Shown in pieces: positions 1 through 11,392 of a stretch of DNA of 64,000 nt; positions within the stretch are counted from its first letter, which is position 1; each line of letters opens with the position of its first letter. The stretch is from Hyparrhenia diplandra. Its lineage: Eukaryota; Streptophyta; Magnoliopsida; Poales; Poaceae. Under the pieces are notes generated by a model. The model did not search any database and was not told where the DNA came from. It was given only the letters and a program-made list of their open reading frames with translations. The stretch spans positions 1 to 64,000 of the forward strand of contig JADLZK010002795.1 of NCBI GenBank assembly GCA_015847255.1, given 5' to 3'. The position numbers and the translations under genes were made by a program.

Positions 1-1098
1 ATCAATCAATCACTACCTCTGTTGTCTGTCGTGGAAGATGACATTCAGTCGTTGACTATGACCAAAGTTCGGCACTAATTACATGGTTAATTCCGAGTAC
101 TAACACTTGTGTTTCTGTGCGTTAGTACCGGTGGTTTCTGTCACCGAATTGATTAGTCAGCCGTGGAAATTCCAAGAGCTTATTCGGAGGCGAACAGCAC
201 AATGATGAATGGATGTCAATGGAAGCGGCACTACTATACTGCTGCGGGCACTGTTGATCGTGTTAGCTGGAAGGTCCATTTCGTGCAGCAAAGCAATATT
301 CCTGGGCGACGCGAAACGGGCAAGCAGCGCAATTATTTTTCCGCGGCAGGCAGGCTAACGATAGGGCACCACCAGGTGAGGGCAGCATCATCAGAGCATC
401 AAAGGCAGCAGGGATACGCAATAGAACGCGCAGTATCCGGCTACCTGCCACAGACAATGGGAACAAATTAAATGTCAGGTTTTTTCAAAAAAACCGGAAA
501 TTCATATTCAGACAGATAAGAGGAAGGCCGAAAGAAGGCCAAAAGTTTGAATACATCCTAAACACCCCTCGCGGGCGAGTTGCCGTGGTGAGCGAAGAGG
601 CAAGACACTAACAAAAGGCACCGTTTATAATGGTGGAGCTTCGAGTGTCGTACGAAACGTGAAACATATGTGCGACGAAAGTATGGCGGCAATCAACGGC
701 CCGCGGTGGAGAGGCGTTGCCGGCGCAGTCGGTGACGACACATTCACGACGCTTCACGCGTCTTTGCGGAACGGTGCTCTTGAAGTGGCTACGAACCTTT
801 CCGCGATCGTGTCGCCCGGAACCTCGCGTTGGCGCCCTCCGGCTTGCCCTCCCACTTAGTGAGCAAGATGTCGCGAGCCGCTCGGGTTGGGATCCCGCGA
901 TGCGGATCTGGCGCGCTGTCGCTCCGCTCCGGGGGTCCACTGCGCCGTCCTCCACGGCGCGACGACGTTGACGCTGGATGCCGTGTTTCATGTTTGATGA
1001 ACATTGAAATCCAAAAGGGCAAACGGAGAGCTTCGCTTCAGGATCAAGATTATATCTTCATCGCATTATCGGATTTCTGGCTGAGCCAAAGTGACTAA
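1..1098. other. intergenic, no gene seen
   Basis: I see no supportable gene here. The open frames present are short, overlap on both strands and have no recognisable motif. Base composition is mixed, with a GC-rich patch around 700-970. This is sequence 3' of the ARF gene on the minus strand. Confidence 0.5.
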
Positions 1099-1918
1099 AA
1101 GGCCCGTTTGGATGTCTCGTATTGAGGGCGTGGCATTGGAATTGGAAGCGGCAAACCCGAAATCCACGTGTTTGGATGGCCACGGCATTGAAGTCAGGGA
1201 ATTGGGCTCGTTCCGCGCGGCATTCGCGGCACCTAGCGCTACCCGAAACAATACCGAGCCCGGACCCTCCGGTATTGGATGGAATCGCGATCCCCTCCGC
1301 CCGCTCGCCTTCCACTCCTCCGCCCTCTCCCAGGGCTCCTCCATCAACCGGGCGAAGTCGCGCCGCCCCTTCTCCATCCGTCACAGGCGTGCTGCCCCGC
1401 CCCCTCGTGCCGGGCAACCCCCGGGCGAAGTCGCGCCGCCTCCTACCTCAATCGGGAGTCGCGCCGCCCCTCCCCCCCCGGGTCGGCGAGTCGTGCTGCC
1501 CGCCTCCTCTCGCCGGCTGAGTCGCGGCCGCCCCGCCTCCTCTCACGGCTGAAACCGCACCGCCCCTGTCCTCCCTCGACCGCGAACGCCGCCGCGCCTC
1601 CTCTCTGCCCGGCGAGCCGCTCAACTCCCTCGACCCGCGGCGCCGCGCATCACCGGCCGCGCGCCGGCCGCGCGCGTGCCCTCCGCCCTGGACCGGCGAG
1701 GTGTGGGTGGAAAGCGCGGCGCCGGTGCTGCGAGAGGAGGGAAGAAGATGGTCGATTTTGGCGATTCGGTATTCACTGGCTTCTGTGATTCCATCCAGCA
1801 ATTTCACCTCCATCCAAACAATGGGTTTGGTATTGTCACTCAATACCAATACTACTCTGATTTGGTATTGAAGCCAATTCAATGCTAAGGCTCCAATATC
1901 GACATCCAAACGGGAGCC
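1099..1918. mobile_element. non-autonomous PIF/Harbinger-like element with GC-rich interior
   Basis: The left end carries CCCGTTTGGATGTC (1103 on) and the reverse complement of the right end carries the same 14 bases. Similarity continues inward for roughly 50 bp (GGCATTGGAATTGG on the left, GCATTGAATTGG on the right). The element is flanked by TAA on both sides (1096-1098 and 1919-1921), as expected for the TWA target of PIF/Harbinger elements. The interior (about 1340-1560) is very GC-rich and holds imperfect repeats of a unit containing AGTCGCGCCGCC. No transposase is visible. A hAT assignment is possible but would need an 8 bp duplication, which I do not see. Confidence 0.6.
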
Positions 1919-2192
1919 TAAGATCCCTTTGAAAGGCCGGATTTTCATAGAAATCTGTTGCAGAAAAAAAATCCAGCAATCCTAACGAGTCCTAAAATTA
2001 CAAGAAAAATACAACCTAGCGCGCTGAACTGAATAACCCAACCTAGCTGAACTGAATAACCGAATCAGCTTAGTTTCCTGACTCTAGCTAAGATGTAAAC
2101 TCTCTAGGATTGATCTAAGAAGGAAATCGAATGCATGCGGCAGAAAGCTCAGCTGTGCATCCGGCTTATTGCATCGAATGCATGATCAGTCA

Positions 2193-4521
2193 TCAGTTGC
2201 CAGTGTTGTCGCTACCAGCGTCGCTCAGGATTGTGATCCTCCGCGCTGACTTCACAAACGCACTGCAAACAAACAAGTGGAGAAAAGTGAGAAAACGTGA
2301 ACCTTTTTTCAGTTTATAGGCATCCCAATGTCCCGGTTTCGAAAAAAAAAGTTTATAGGCATCGAAAGAAGTGGTGGTAATACGGTTTGGATTTGTACAG
2401 ATACGAAAGGAAATGCAATGAAGCCGCTGATCTGCTCACCTGAAAGCCTCGTCGCCGACGTGCTTCACCTCGCCGGCGATGGTGCCGTATACCACGTGGC
2501 TCATCAGATCAGCGTCGTTGATGCCGAACATGCTGGACAGGCGCGCGCATAGCTCCTCGAATGAGCCCAGCGCCGACAGGTCAAGGTTCCTGCCGACGGC
2601 GTCGGACTCCACGAACACCTTGCACTGCCCGGGTTCCAGCCCGAACTCAGACGCTGGACTGTCTCCAGACCACCACAATGTCAGGGACGTCGGCGGACTT
2701 CCACCGATGACGTCGGAGCCAGAGCGATCAGACGCATTCTCGTCGTCGCAGTCGGGATTGGACGAGCTGCTCCTTGTGGAGCTGTTGCTTTCATCTGCTC
2801 CTCGGTCAGTATCGACCGTCCGAAAAGCATTATCCCCGGCGGTGGCTGGACGTCGTCGCCTTTCTTGGCCTCAGGTGATGGAGAGCAAGGCGTTGGGCTG
2901 ACGATCTTCAAGTCGGCGGCGATCCTTGGCGCGGGAGGGGCTTGGTGATCGCCGCCGGACAGCAGGCTGTGCTGCAGATTGCTGAGGTGGAGATCCGAAA
3001 AGAATGGAGGGGCGAATTGCGGGTGCCTGGCTCCCTGGATGCTTGCAGCAGCAGCAGCAGCAGCGATGCTGTCCGGGACCGCCGGGAAGGGGAAGGAGGG
3101 ACGAAACCGTGGCGGTTCCAGTCGTGGGTTGGGGCGGGGCGGGGTGGTCCAGTGGCAGTGGCTGGTCGGGCGGGAAGGGGGGGAAAAATGGCCGGCATTC
3201 CGACGAGTGGAACTCCGTGCGCGGCTTCTTGCACGGCGGCGGCGGCGACAAGCGCACCAGCTCGACCCGCCACGGGCACACGCGGTTCACGTTCCGCAGG
3301 AGCTCGGGCTCGTCCCAGGTCACCTGTGAAATTGAGAGGCAAGCAACCACCACGATTTACCGAGCGGTTCAGAGGAAGAACGAAGACCATGGAGCAGGGA
3401 ATGATCGCGCTAATCTTATCTGCGTACCTGAAGGAGTCGCCACGGCGACTGCGGCCACCGTGTGGGGTCGGCCGGATCGACACCGGCGACGGTGCCCATG
3501 AACCAGCTGATCCGCGACACGTCCTCCGTCTCGAACGCCATCTTGAACCGCAGGCCGCGGCACCAGGGGACCTGCATGGACTCCTCGACGGCGGCCGCGC
3601 GCACGCAGAACGCCGGAGCACTCGCGCGCGGGTAGTGCACCACCTCGAACGGCTGCCCGGCGGCGGCCAGCCTCGCCGCCGCGACCACGTCCTCCGCCGG
3701 GACCTTGCCGTCTGACGGACCCGCATTGCCGGTGCCGCCGCCGTGGCCGGCGAACACGCGCTTGACGCGCCGCAGGCCTATGTGGACCTTGCCGTCCTCC
3801 TCGCGGACGAAGACGACCGAGTCGCCGACCTGGAGCTTCTTGTTGATGACGAAGTTGCTCCAGCCGGTGGTGAGCAGGTGGCGGCGCGGCGTGCCCCGGT
3901 AGACGTGGCGGAACGTCCAGTCGACGCCGTGTACGTCCGTGGCGGAGACGAACTGCACGGGCTTTTCGGAGCTGTAGTCCAGCTCCGGGAAGACGGACAG
4001 AGCGCCGAACCGCGGCACGGAGAAGGCGCCGCTGTTGTTAGCGTCGGACGGCGTCAGCGCCTTGGCGAAAGACAACGGCCTGGACTGCTGGCCGTCCCCG
4101 CCGCCGCCGCCGCTGCTCCCGTCGGTATCGCCCACGTCCGCCACAGGCTCCCAGGGGCGGAGCGGGACGAGGCGTATCCTAGCGTAGACGTCGTCCGTGT
4201 CGCGCTCCGCCATGAGCCTGACGCCCTCGACACGGCACGGCACGAACGGCGGGACGCGCACGCCCGCGGCTCGCAGGTCCACGTTGGCGGCGCCGGCGTG
4301 CTCGGCGTGTCCCTGGGGAAGTAGTAGACCGCGGCGCCGACGGGCGGCACGGCGCACAGGGAGCCCGCGCACGCCTGCCACAGCTGCGGTTGCACGCACC
4401 GCCCCTCGGGCTCGGTGGCGGCGCCACGGGCCTCCTGCTTCGGCAACGCGCGCATCGGCACCGCGAACGTGAGCGTCGTCGCCCCGATCGGCTTGGGCGC
4501 GCAGGCAGCTGCAGCAGACAT
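2193..4521 (-). CDS. auxin response factor, ARF10/16 class, with three apparent frameshifts
   Basis: Nuclear transcription factor binding auxin-response elements. Exons (minus strand): 4521-3428, 3323-2440, 2262-2193, all with GT-AG junctions; the three-exon layout fits this clade. Order: conserved N-terminal dimerisation segment (LWQACAGSL), B3 DNA-binding domain (FAKALTPSDANN, then FRHVYRGTPRRHLLTTGWS), ARF domain (RFKMAFETED, VTWDEPELL), proline/glycine-rich middle, IMLFGRSILTEEQ motif, and a C-terminal PB1 domain (GQCKVFVESDAVGRNLDL, LMSHVVYG, HVGDEAF) finishing in the short last exon. The reading frame breaks three times by one base: after AVYYFP (about 4313-4317, one C missing in a C run), between about 3060 and 3185 (one extra base), and near 2790-2795 (one base missing). 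Correcting the count gives 682 codons, a normal length. The middle region suggests a repressor-type ARF by family knowledge. Either sequence error or pseudogenisation explains the breaks. Confidence 0.88.
3024..3044 (-). promoter_or_regulatory. miR160 target site in the ARF mRNA
   Basis: The plus strand here matches plant miR160 over its first 14 bases (TGCCTGGCTCCCTG), then differs at position 15 and at positions 20-21. The ARF mRNA would therefore pair perfectly with the miRNA seed and cleavage region. In the frame of the conserved segment the site encodes SIQGARH, the family's usual place for this site (commonly GIQGARH). The position-15 mismatch is an ATC instead of ATA isoleucine codon. 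A run of GCT/CAG triplets lies immediately upstream in the mRNA (3045-3063). Confidence 0.85.
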
Positions 4522-4780
4522 CACAGAGCTGCTTGCGGTGAAGGATGTGGACTGATGGACTCTATACTGTGCTTATCCAACGACCCAATCACGGCCTAAA
4601 AATAGCAACATCCTTCCATCGCCCAGGCATGCTTTTTCGGTCGGCCTCGCATGACGGCAATCCAGATGGAAAAAGGAATAACCACACCGTTGCGTGCAGC
4701 TCGACCATTTTGTTTTGGTTGCTATGTATGAACCAGAATGGATACTATAATGTACACTAGCGGGTTTTTTTTTTTTTCAA

Positions 4781-4910
4781 ATATTATAACCGGGAAAAAT
4801 TAAGAATAGTTTGCATTTTGACACCCCTGTTCCAAACTTTGTTTGACTTTTATCCCGCTTAATGAAAAAGCCAAGAACGGCGTGGTCTCAAAAAAAAAAA
4901 TTTTGGGCAG
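4781..4910 (+). mobile_element. possible 3' tail of a non-LTR retrotransposon
   Basis: The segment ends with a CTTAATGAAAA motif, a short GC-containing stretch, GGTCTC and an A run (about 4860-4900). A very similar ending (ACTTAATGAAAAATGCG, then TCCTCAAAAAA) occurs near 32236-32270. This shared ending resembles truncated plant LINE 3' ends. No coding sequence remains. Confidence 0.35.
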
Positions 4911-6380
4911 CAAGGGCAGAGTATATTTTCTATGCTAACGCTACAATGACATTTAGACAATACAAATCAAACAACCAAATGGTGTAGATGATTTGGTGAT
5001 TTTTTAAAAAAAATCATCGATCACATCAAATAATATAATATTACAAAGTAACCAATATTATTTTACATAAAATAATATTACAAAGGAACCAATGTTATAT
5101 CCAAAGAAATTGTGACATTTCTTCCTCTTCAAAATTGGTGAAAGATCTTCTTTTGCATGAACAATGGCTAGAAAAAAAATACGATATAGATTACATGAAT
5201 GGCAATATCTACATATCTGCCTTTGGACTTTTAGTAGACACCACAACCTGTGTGACGTGACGGAGAATATGCAAAGTTACTAACAAGATATAGAGGCATT
5301 TTTAGCATGCATAGAAACTATAAGAATTTCTGAAATAATAGGTAGATTTTGGAAAGTAATGCAGGTTCATCAGCTGAGCTATATCATAGAAGAACATTCC
5401 ATACCCTCTCTACAACAAGGAAAGCCGAATAGAACCCCGACACCAAATTGACCTAATAAGTCCATTATCTTTGTTCTCCTGGACAAAACAAAGAAACCAA
5501 ATTATTATCAACAAAGAAAACAATGGGCATTGTGGAACGAAAAAATATTGTTGCTAAATGGTAAAAAAAAAGTGCACCTTCAGAGCATTCCAAAATTTTG
5601 AGGTGCCACTTTGTGCAATGGCTCCAAGATAGTCGGCGGGCGGATTGTGCAGCACACGGAGCGCGGGCAGCGTGGCGCCGCGAGGCCACGACGTGGCCGC
5701 GGCGACAAAAAATGTAAGGAGCCGGTGAGGACGGCGGACTACATTGTTTCCTTTTCTTCTCTCGCACTTTCGATCGGTTCGGGTTTAAACCGAAGAAATG
5801 AGCCAAAACCGAACCCGTCGGGCCAGGTCAGGAGAAAACCGATCGGTGCTTCATTGTTGGAAAACCGAACTTTTCAAGAACGTAAAAAACCGAACCGAAC
5901 AGTAAATTTAAACCGAATGCCTAGGCGAGCAAGGGCTAATGGAATAGTTGGTTTAAAGATACGCACGGGGAGCGCGCCGACGGGCGCAAGTGGCGCTCTT
6001 GACGATGATCGCCTCACAGGCGGTGGCGCGATGGTGGGCTGTTTGGGCCGGCGGCAGCCCTAAGGGCTTATCCTATCGTGGATGGTGGCGTTGGCCTCAA
6101 GCGTTGGCGATGAGTGAGGTTCCTTCGATCCCGATGAGCGATGAGCGAGCATTGCCGTGCTCAAGGGGCGGCCATTACGTGGGTTGGTTGTTTTTTATAT
6201 ATATTTGCGTTGAGGAGGACGGGCTTCGAACGATGGTTGCCTCTCGACGCGTGAGAATGTTCAGCATGAGGGTGGGGGTCTAAGACACTACATCAAACTT
6301 TCAATCTCAACCCTTGGTCCTTTAATTCGTTGGTTGGTGAACCTTCATTTAAAAATAGCTAAATCGGGACATTACAAAGA
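4911..6380. other. intergenic, upstream of ARF
   Basis: Mostly AT-rich sequence upstream of the minus-strand ARF gene. No supportable gene. Between about 5770 and 5925 there is a cluster of AACCGAA-type words on both strands, including an inverted pair around GGGTTTAAACC. The ORF-like stretch 5611-6063 has no recognisable motif. Confidence 0.4.
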
Positions 6381-6833
6381 ACTCCAACAGTTTTTTCATT
6401 TATTGTTTGGCAATTGTCCTTGTTTGCCAACTCTCAAATCTAAATGCCAAATTTAAAAAAGTTCATCTCCAACAGGTTTGACATAATTCACTTGCCAAAC
6501 TTAGATCTAACTTACATCGTAAAAAAACATCGAGAGAGAAATAAAATTATGTTTATGTCCTTCCACTTTTTGAAAACTTACTTCGGGAACCCCGAGGCGT
6601 AAATAAAATTGTGTTTATGTCTTTCCACCTCTTATAATACGTACGGATGCGCCGCTAATGCCTAACGCCTTAGAGCGCGTATTTTTGCGCCGCACAAGGC
6701 CCGATTTGCCAACTCTAACTAATTTGCCAACTCAAAATGTTATACTGTTAGAGGGAGTTTTTGGTTTATTTTTTAACAAAATTCAAGAATACCAACTTTA
6801 AATGTCAAACTGTTGGAGTCAAACTGTTGGAGT
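6381..6833. mobile_element. MITE with ACTCCAACAG ends
   Basis: The left end reads ACTCCAACAGTTTTTT (6381 on) and the right end reads AAACTGTTGGAGT, its inverted complement. The right terminus is present twice in tandem (6807-6819 and 6821-6833). The interior is AT-rich, with TTTGGCAA and TTTGCCAA words in opposite orientation near the two sides, and no coding potential. The superfamily cannot be fixed because no clear target-site duplication is visible. Confidence 0.55.
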
Positions 6834-8331
6834 CGCTTAGTAGAGATTAGAATGTCGTGTCGTGGCCGGAAGGTGCAGTTGCATTGTTGCATGGTTACAG
6901 CGGGCGGAAAGCTGCGGTTGCATGGTGCACGGTCAGAGCGGGCGGTTCGTGGCTCCCGAACACGTCGCACGCGGAGTGAGACGGCGAAATATCTGAATCT
7001 GAACTAACAATAAGTAGGATCTTTTTAATTTGCACGGTTGATATGATATGATCGACTGACTCCGACAATACATTGCCGACATGCGTGGAGTTTGTTGTCC
7101 GAAAAACACGAGCACGTTGAAGGTGATGGACTAACCTGTCCGAACGACCGAGCATCTTGGCTTGTCTAATTAGCTACGGTTATCGATCTAGTAGCAATGA
7201 TCCGGCATGGACTGGAACTCTTCGCATCAAGTCGTGGAAGGGGTTGCTGGTCAGCGCTACTTTTGTCTTTGCTTCACACACCGAGATCAACGGTCTGACC
7301 GCGTGACACTCCATTTGTACCTACTGTACGTATATTTGTTCTGCAACCGGGACCACCGCCCACGTACGTACCGGAGCAGTCAAAGCCTCAAAGGATGCAC
7401 ACACAGATGCATCGTGGAACGGCCGGGGCCGTGTCTCGTCACCGGCGACGGGCGCGGGGAACCACCAGCAAGCATCTCGGTCGGACCAGGAGCGCGCGTG
7501 TGCGTGTGCGTGTGCCTGTCTGGGTGGTGTGGCTACTGTACCGCGGCCTCCATCGCATCAATAGATGCAGCAGTTCCTATACGGGCCCGTGTGCGTGCGT
7601 GTGGACAAGGACAACTACGGGACGTCGCGGGGTGCGTCAGCCGCATGGACAAGTCCACGTCGCTGGCGTGGGCTGGATGGGACGCGTGGCCGCATGGACA
7701 AGTCTTGTCGCGCTGTGCGCCTGCTGCGTGTCATGTGAGGGATTTTGGTCGCCGCCGATGGGTGCCGCTGGCGCGCCGCCAGGGGCCGGCCACGGCTGCT
7801 TCGACTGCCGTGCGTGATGCATTGTTTCCTGCCGCCGGCCGCGGGGTACCATCATCGCCTCTGCTTTGTCTATTGAGCCCCGCCGTCCTGTTCATCGGCG
7901 TACAGTACTAGGAAGGCAGTAACTTGTCTGCTCAAGCCAAGGTGCCCCGGGTTCGATGTTATTATTCCACTATTCCAGTGCCGTTGTTCTTCCTCGCAAC
8001 ATTAGAAAAACATGGTGCCAGTTATTTATATCCTGATTAGGTAGTATACGTTTGCTACATTGTACTGATGAAAGCTACCGTAGAGCTAGTGCAAGTGACC
8101 GAACTCACGCCCAAAGTACGAACAACAGATGGAGTCTCGAGTTATAGATTTTATGCATATACGGAAGATTTTATTTGATACGTCTCTGTATCTTGATAAT
8201 TTGCGGGTACCATGTGTTGTGAATGTGACGACCGACCGACTGACCGACCGACTGTTTGAACCAGCACCATGGGACAGAGTAGAGGAACCGGACAAGCTAA
8301 AAGCCTTGGAGCCGTTCTAAATTCCACCACC
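6834..8331. other. intergenic, no gene seen
   Basis: The longest open frame (7207-7911) has no conserved motif, unlikely composition and an antisense open frame over the same bases. CA/GT-rich words are scattered through 7490-7620. I see nothing that supports a gene or RNA. Confidence 0.4.
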
Positions 8332-8333
8332 AC

Positions 8334-8472
8334 ACACACACACACGAGAATACGACCTGAGTAAAACCTGAGCTCTGCTGGCTTACTCTACGTTTGGGCT
8401 AACCAGGCAATTAGCACTAGCAGTGATTTGTTCTAGTATTTGATTCTCCATGGATACGTATCCCTCCCTCGC

Positions 8473-8529
<57 letters not shown>

Positions 8530-8656
8530 AATACGACCTGAGTAAAACCTGAGCTCTGCTGGCTTACTCTACGTTTGGGCTAACCAGGCAATTAGCACTA
8601 GCAGTGATTTGTTCTAGTATTTGATTCTCCATGGATACGTATCCCTCCCTCGCTTA
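8334..8656. repeat. recent tandem duplication around a (CA)n microsatellite
   Basis: A unit made of a CA run followed by GAGAATACGACCTGAG and about 120 further bases, ending TCCCTCGCTTA, occurs twice with a period of 181 bp (landmarks at 8346 and 8527). By eye the non-microsatellite part is identical in the two copies. The CA run is about 8 units in the first copy and about 25 in the second. Confidence 0.85.
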
Positions 8657-8754
8657 TTTGGCGGTTGGGGAATCTCGCTGTCCGACCCGTGCTTCCATGA
8701 GCACCGTACGCATGAAATGGCTTCGACAGTGAAAGTGTCCTCCCTCGGGCCCGG

Positions 8755-9845
8755 CACTACTAGAACTTCCGTGGCGGACAAAAAATATTTTTTCGTGGCG
8801 GTTTTTCTCGTCCGCCACGGACAGGGTCACGGAAAATGGACGATTTTCCATGGCGGACAAAATGACCGCCACGGTAAATAAATAAAAAAATAAAAAAGAA
8901 ATCCAACCCGAAACCCTAACGAGCCCGGATCACGGGCCGCCGGGCCCGCATCCGGGCCCGTTAGGGGTTTCAGTGCCGCCGCCGCCGCCGGCAAGTCCAA
9001 GGAGATCCGCCGCCACCGTGGTCGCCGCAGGTGGCGCGCCAAAGCCACGAGCCCAAGGAGATCCGCCGCCGCTTGGACCGCTTGGGGAGGGCCGCCCGCC
9101 GCTGAAGAGGGCCACCGCCGCCGCTTGGAGAGGAGGGCCGCCGGATCCCGCCCGGGCCTCGGCTGCCCGCTCCTCGCTCCGCGCCGGATCCACGACGGAG
9201 GAGGCGCGTTGCCCGGTGGAGGTCGGGATCATGGCGCCCTTCCTCGCTACCGGATTCACGCCGGGAAGCGCGGAGGCCGGATCCATGGCGCCGCTGTCGG
9301 ATCGACCCGCCCGGCGGCGCGGCCGCCGCCGCAGACGCCGCGCCTAGACCGCCGCCGCCACCGCTCTGGCCGGACCGCCGCCGCCCGACGCGCCCCGTGA
9401 CCGCCCGCTGCGCCGGTCCGGCCATGGGGAGGGGAGGGGAGGAGAGGGGTCGGGAGGGGATGAGTGAGGGAGAGGAGGAGTCGCAGGGGATGAGTGAAAG
9501 GAGGGGGAGCCGGCCGTGTGAGAGTGTTGTGAGAGAGTGGGTAAGAGATGGGTGCTGAAACCCTAGCTCCACAATATATATATGAGCCCGAGAGGATGTT
9601 GGATATGGGCTTTTGGAAGTTATTTTTGGGCCTCAGGACTTTGGACGACCGGACCTAATTAACCGTGGCGGGTTTTTTATAAAAACCGCCACGGTTAATC
9701 GATTTACCGTGGCGGTCATAATAACCGCCACGCAAAATAGAAAATGTCCGCCACGGTTAATCATGATATTAACCGTGGCGGTTTTCAAATGCCCGTCGCG
9801 GAAAATAAAATCCAAATACCACGTAAAATCAATTTTGTAGTAGTG
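8755..9845. mobile_element. non-autonomous CACTA (En/Spm) transposon
   Basis: The element begins CACTACTAGAA and ends TTTTGTAGTAGTG, the inverted CACTA terminus. It is flanked by a 3 bp duplication CGG (8752-8754 and 9846-9848), as expected for CACTA. Subterminal regions hold about a dozen copies of CCGTGGCGG or its complement (8769-8876 on the left, about 9662-9800 on the right), the kind of repeat bound by CACTA transposases. No transposase is present. The GC-rich interior includes a hairpin (8910-8971) and, on the minus strand, a TATA-like ATATATATAT (about 9574-9583) followed by an open frame with an ATG at 9425. That arrangement looks like a captured gene start. Confidence 0.92.
8910..8971. 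repeat. perfect-looking hairpin inside the CACTA element
   Basis: GAAACCCTAACGAGCCCGGAT (8910-8930, first 20 bases shown in part) is matched by its complement at 8950-8971 with one small bulge, leaving a 19 bp GC-rich loop that is itself partly palindromic (CGGGCC and GGCCCG). The stem is 21 bp. Confidence 0.75.
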
Positions 9846-9848
9846 CGG

Positions 9849-11387
9849 CCGGATCGGAGGAGCAGCGGCACCGCAGCAGCAGGTTTGAGCCACTGGCGCT
9901 CAGTCTGCAGGCTTTGTTTTTTCTCCGGCGACACGACGGGACAGAGGTGCAGCTGAGTGATGTGACGCCTCGATCCGACACCACCACTATTTGTCCGTGT
10001 CCTAGCGTGCGTTTTGTCCCTATGCACCCCTCGCTTCAGCTAGGATAGGACTGATGACTGCTTCTGTCCCTCGGCCAGTCGGCCTGCTTCTTTCCTGTAG
10101 CAAGTACTTACTACTACGAGTACTCCTACGTTGTATAGAACATGTACATGTACTGTATGGAGTAGTGTAGACGAGTAGTACTAGCTAGTACGTACTGTAG
10201 GAGTATCTCTCTTGCACAGTGAAGTAGGATTGTAGGAATATATGGCTAAATGGTCATGCATGCATGACAAGTTCGTGCGTTGTTTCTCAAAGTAAAAGAG
10301 TATATACTCCTACAATAGTATTGGTAGAAGTTTTTCCAATGCCTGGTTGCAGTTTTCCCATGGGCATTTTTACGTGATAATCTCAGAATTGCGAAAAAAA
10401 AAGGACCTACTAACTGCTCGCGCTTTGTCGTAGAGATTGTACATGATTATTGTTGAGGTATCAACAACAAGATCAACCTCTCCGTACATTCAGGTGCTGT
10501 TCAGGTGCGATGTAGACCATTTGGAAGACTAGAGATACAGCCAATTATTACAAAGTTCGAGAAGTACAATGTCTTTAAAAACGACATAAACATTATAACA
10601 AACGAAACAGATGCTTCCACCCTCTATTTGAAATTTCTAAAACATCCATCTCTAAACGGTTCAAAGAAGAAAACATCCCGGCGCATTGCTTGATCGCGGC
10701 ATCGCGCGGTCGTGCTCGATCGTGCATGTATATGGCCGCGTCGCCAGGGTGAGAATGCTTTGCTCGATCAAGTTCGTTAGGATTGGGTCATGACGTCATG
10801 TCATTGGAATTCGTACGTTACGTCGTTACGTGCACCGTTCATGCATTGGCGGCATGGGTCAAAAGCAAAGCGCGGGCCTTTGCGGTGTCGACAGGGCTGC
10901 CCTAACTTGGCTGACTTTGCAGTCATGCAGAGAGGTGACGGACCGGCCCGGTCGTGCGGTGTCAGGCTGCCCAACACCGTGCGCACTGCGCACATGTTCG
11001 TTTCCACTTTCCTTCTGTCGACCGACCGTCGGCGGCATACCTGCTCGGCTGCACCGTACTATGCACATCAGCACACATCCGTGCTTCCATGCATCGTCAC
11101 CACGGGGGAGTTCATGTGAGCACCAAACGCAAGGCTAGGTATATTCGGATATATTCTAACCTTTTAAAAAAATACGCTCAGGAAATCTAGAAAATCAGTG
11201 CAAACAATTTATGATCTGTTCGCAATTGACAAGACACGATGACAACATGGCAATTGACAAGACACGATGACAACATGTCGATAAAACGTATATAAAATAA
11301 TCATGTCGTCACTATGGGATTGTGTACGTGTATCCCCAAATTAATTTATTAGACAAGTATATTCAAATATCTATAGTAAATATTAAC
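9849..11387. other. intergenic, no gene seen
   Basis: No supportable gene. The stretch 10090-10210 is rich in short GTAC and TAGTAC words. The 10790-11190 region has overlapping open frames on both strands with no recognisable motif. Two near-identical copies of CAATTGACAAGACACGATGA lie at about 11223-11271. Confidence 0.4.
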
Positions 11388-11392
11388 ATTTT

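Noticed and set aside
3024..3044. A miR160 gene on the plus strand
   Set aside because: No complementary star arm forms a hairpin nearby, and the bases lie antisense to the conserved ARF coding segment, so this is the target.
2908..3726. Long minus-strand open frame (272 codons) and plus-strand counterparts over the ARF
   Set aside because: They are off-frame shadows of the GC-rich ARF exons; the conserved motifs lie in other frames.
7207..7911. 234-codon plus-strand frame
   Set aside because: No motif, odd cysteine/arginine composition, and an antisense frame over the same bases.
8476..8526. CA array as a regulatory or CRISPR-like repeat
   Set aside because: It is a plain microsatellite within a tandem duplication, with no spacer structure.
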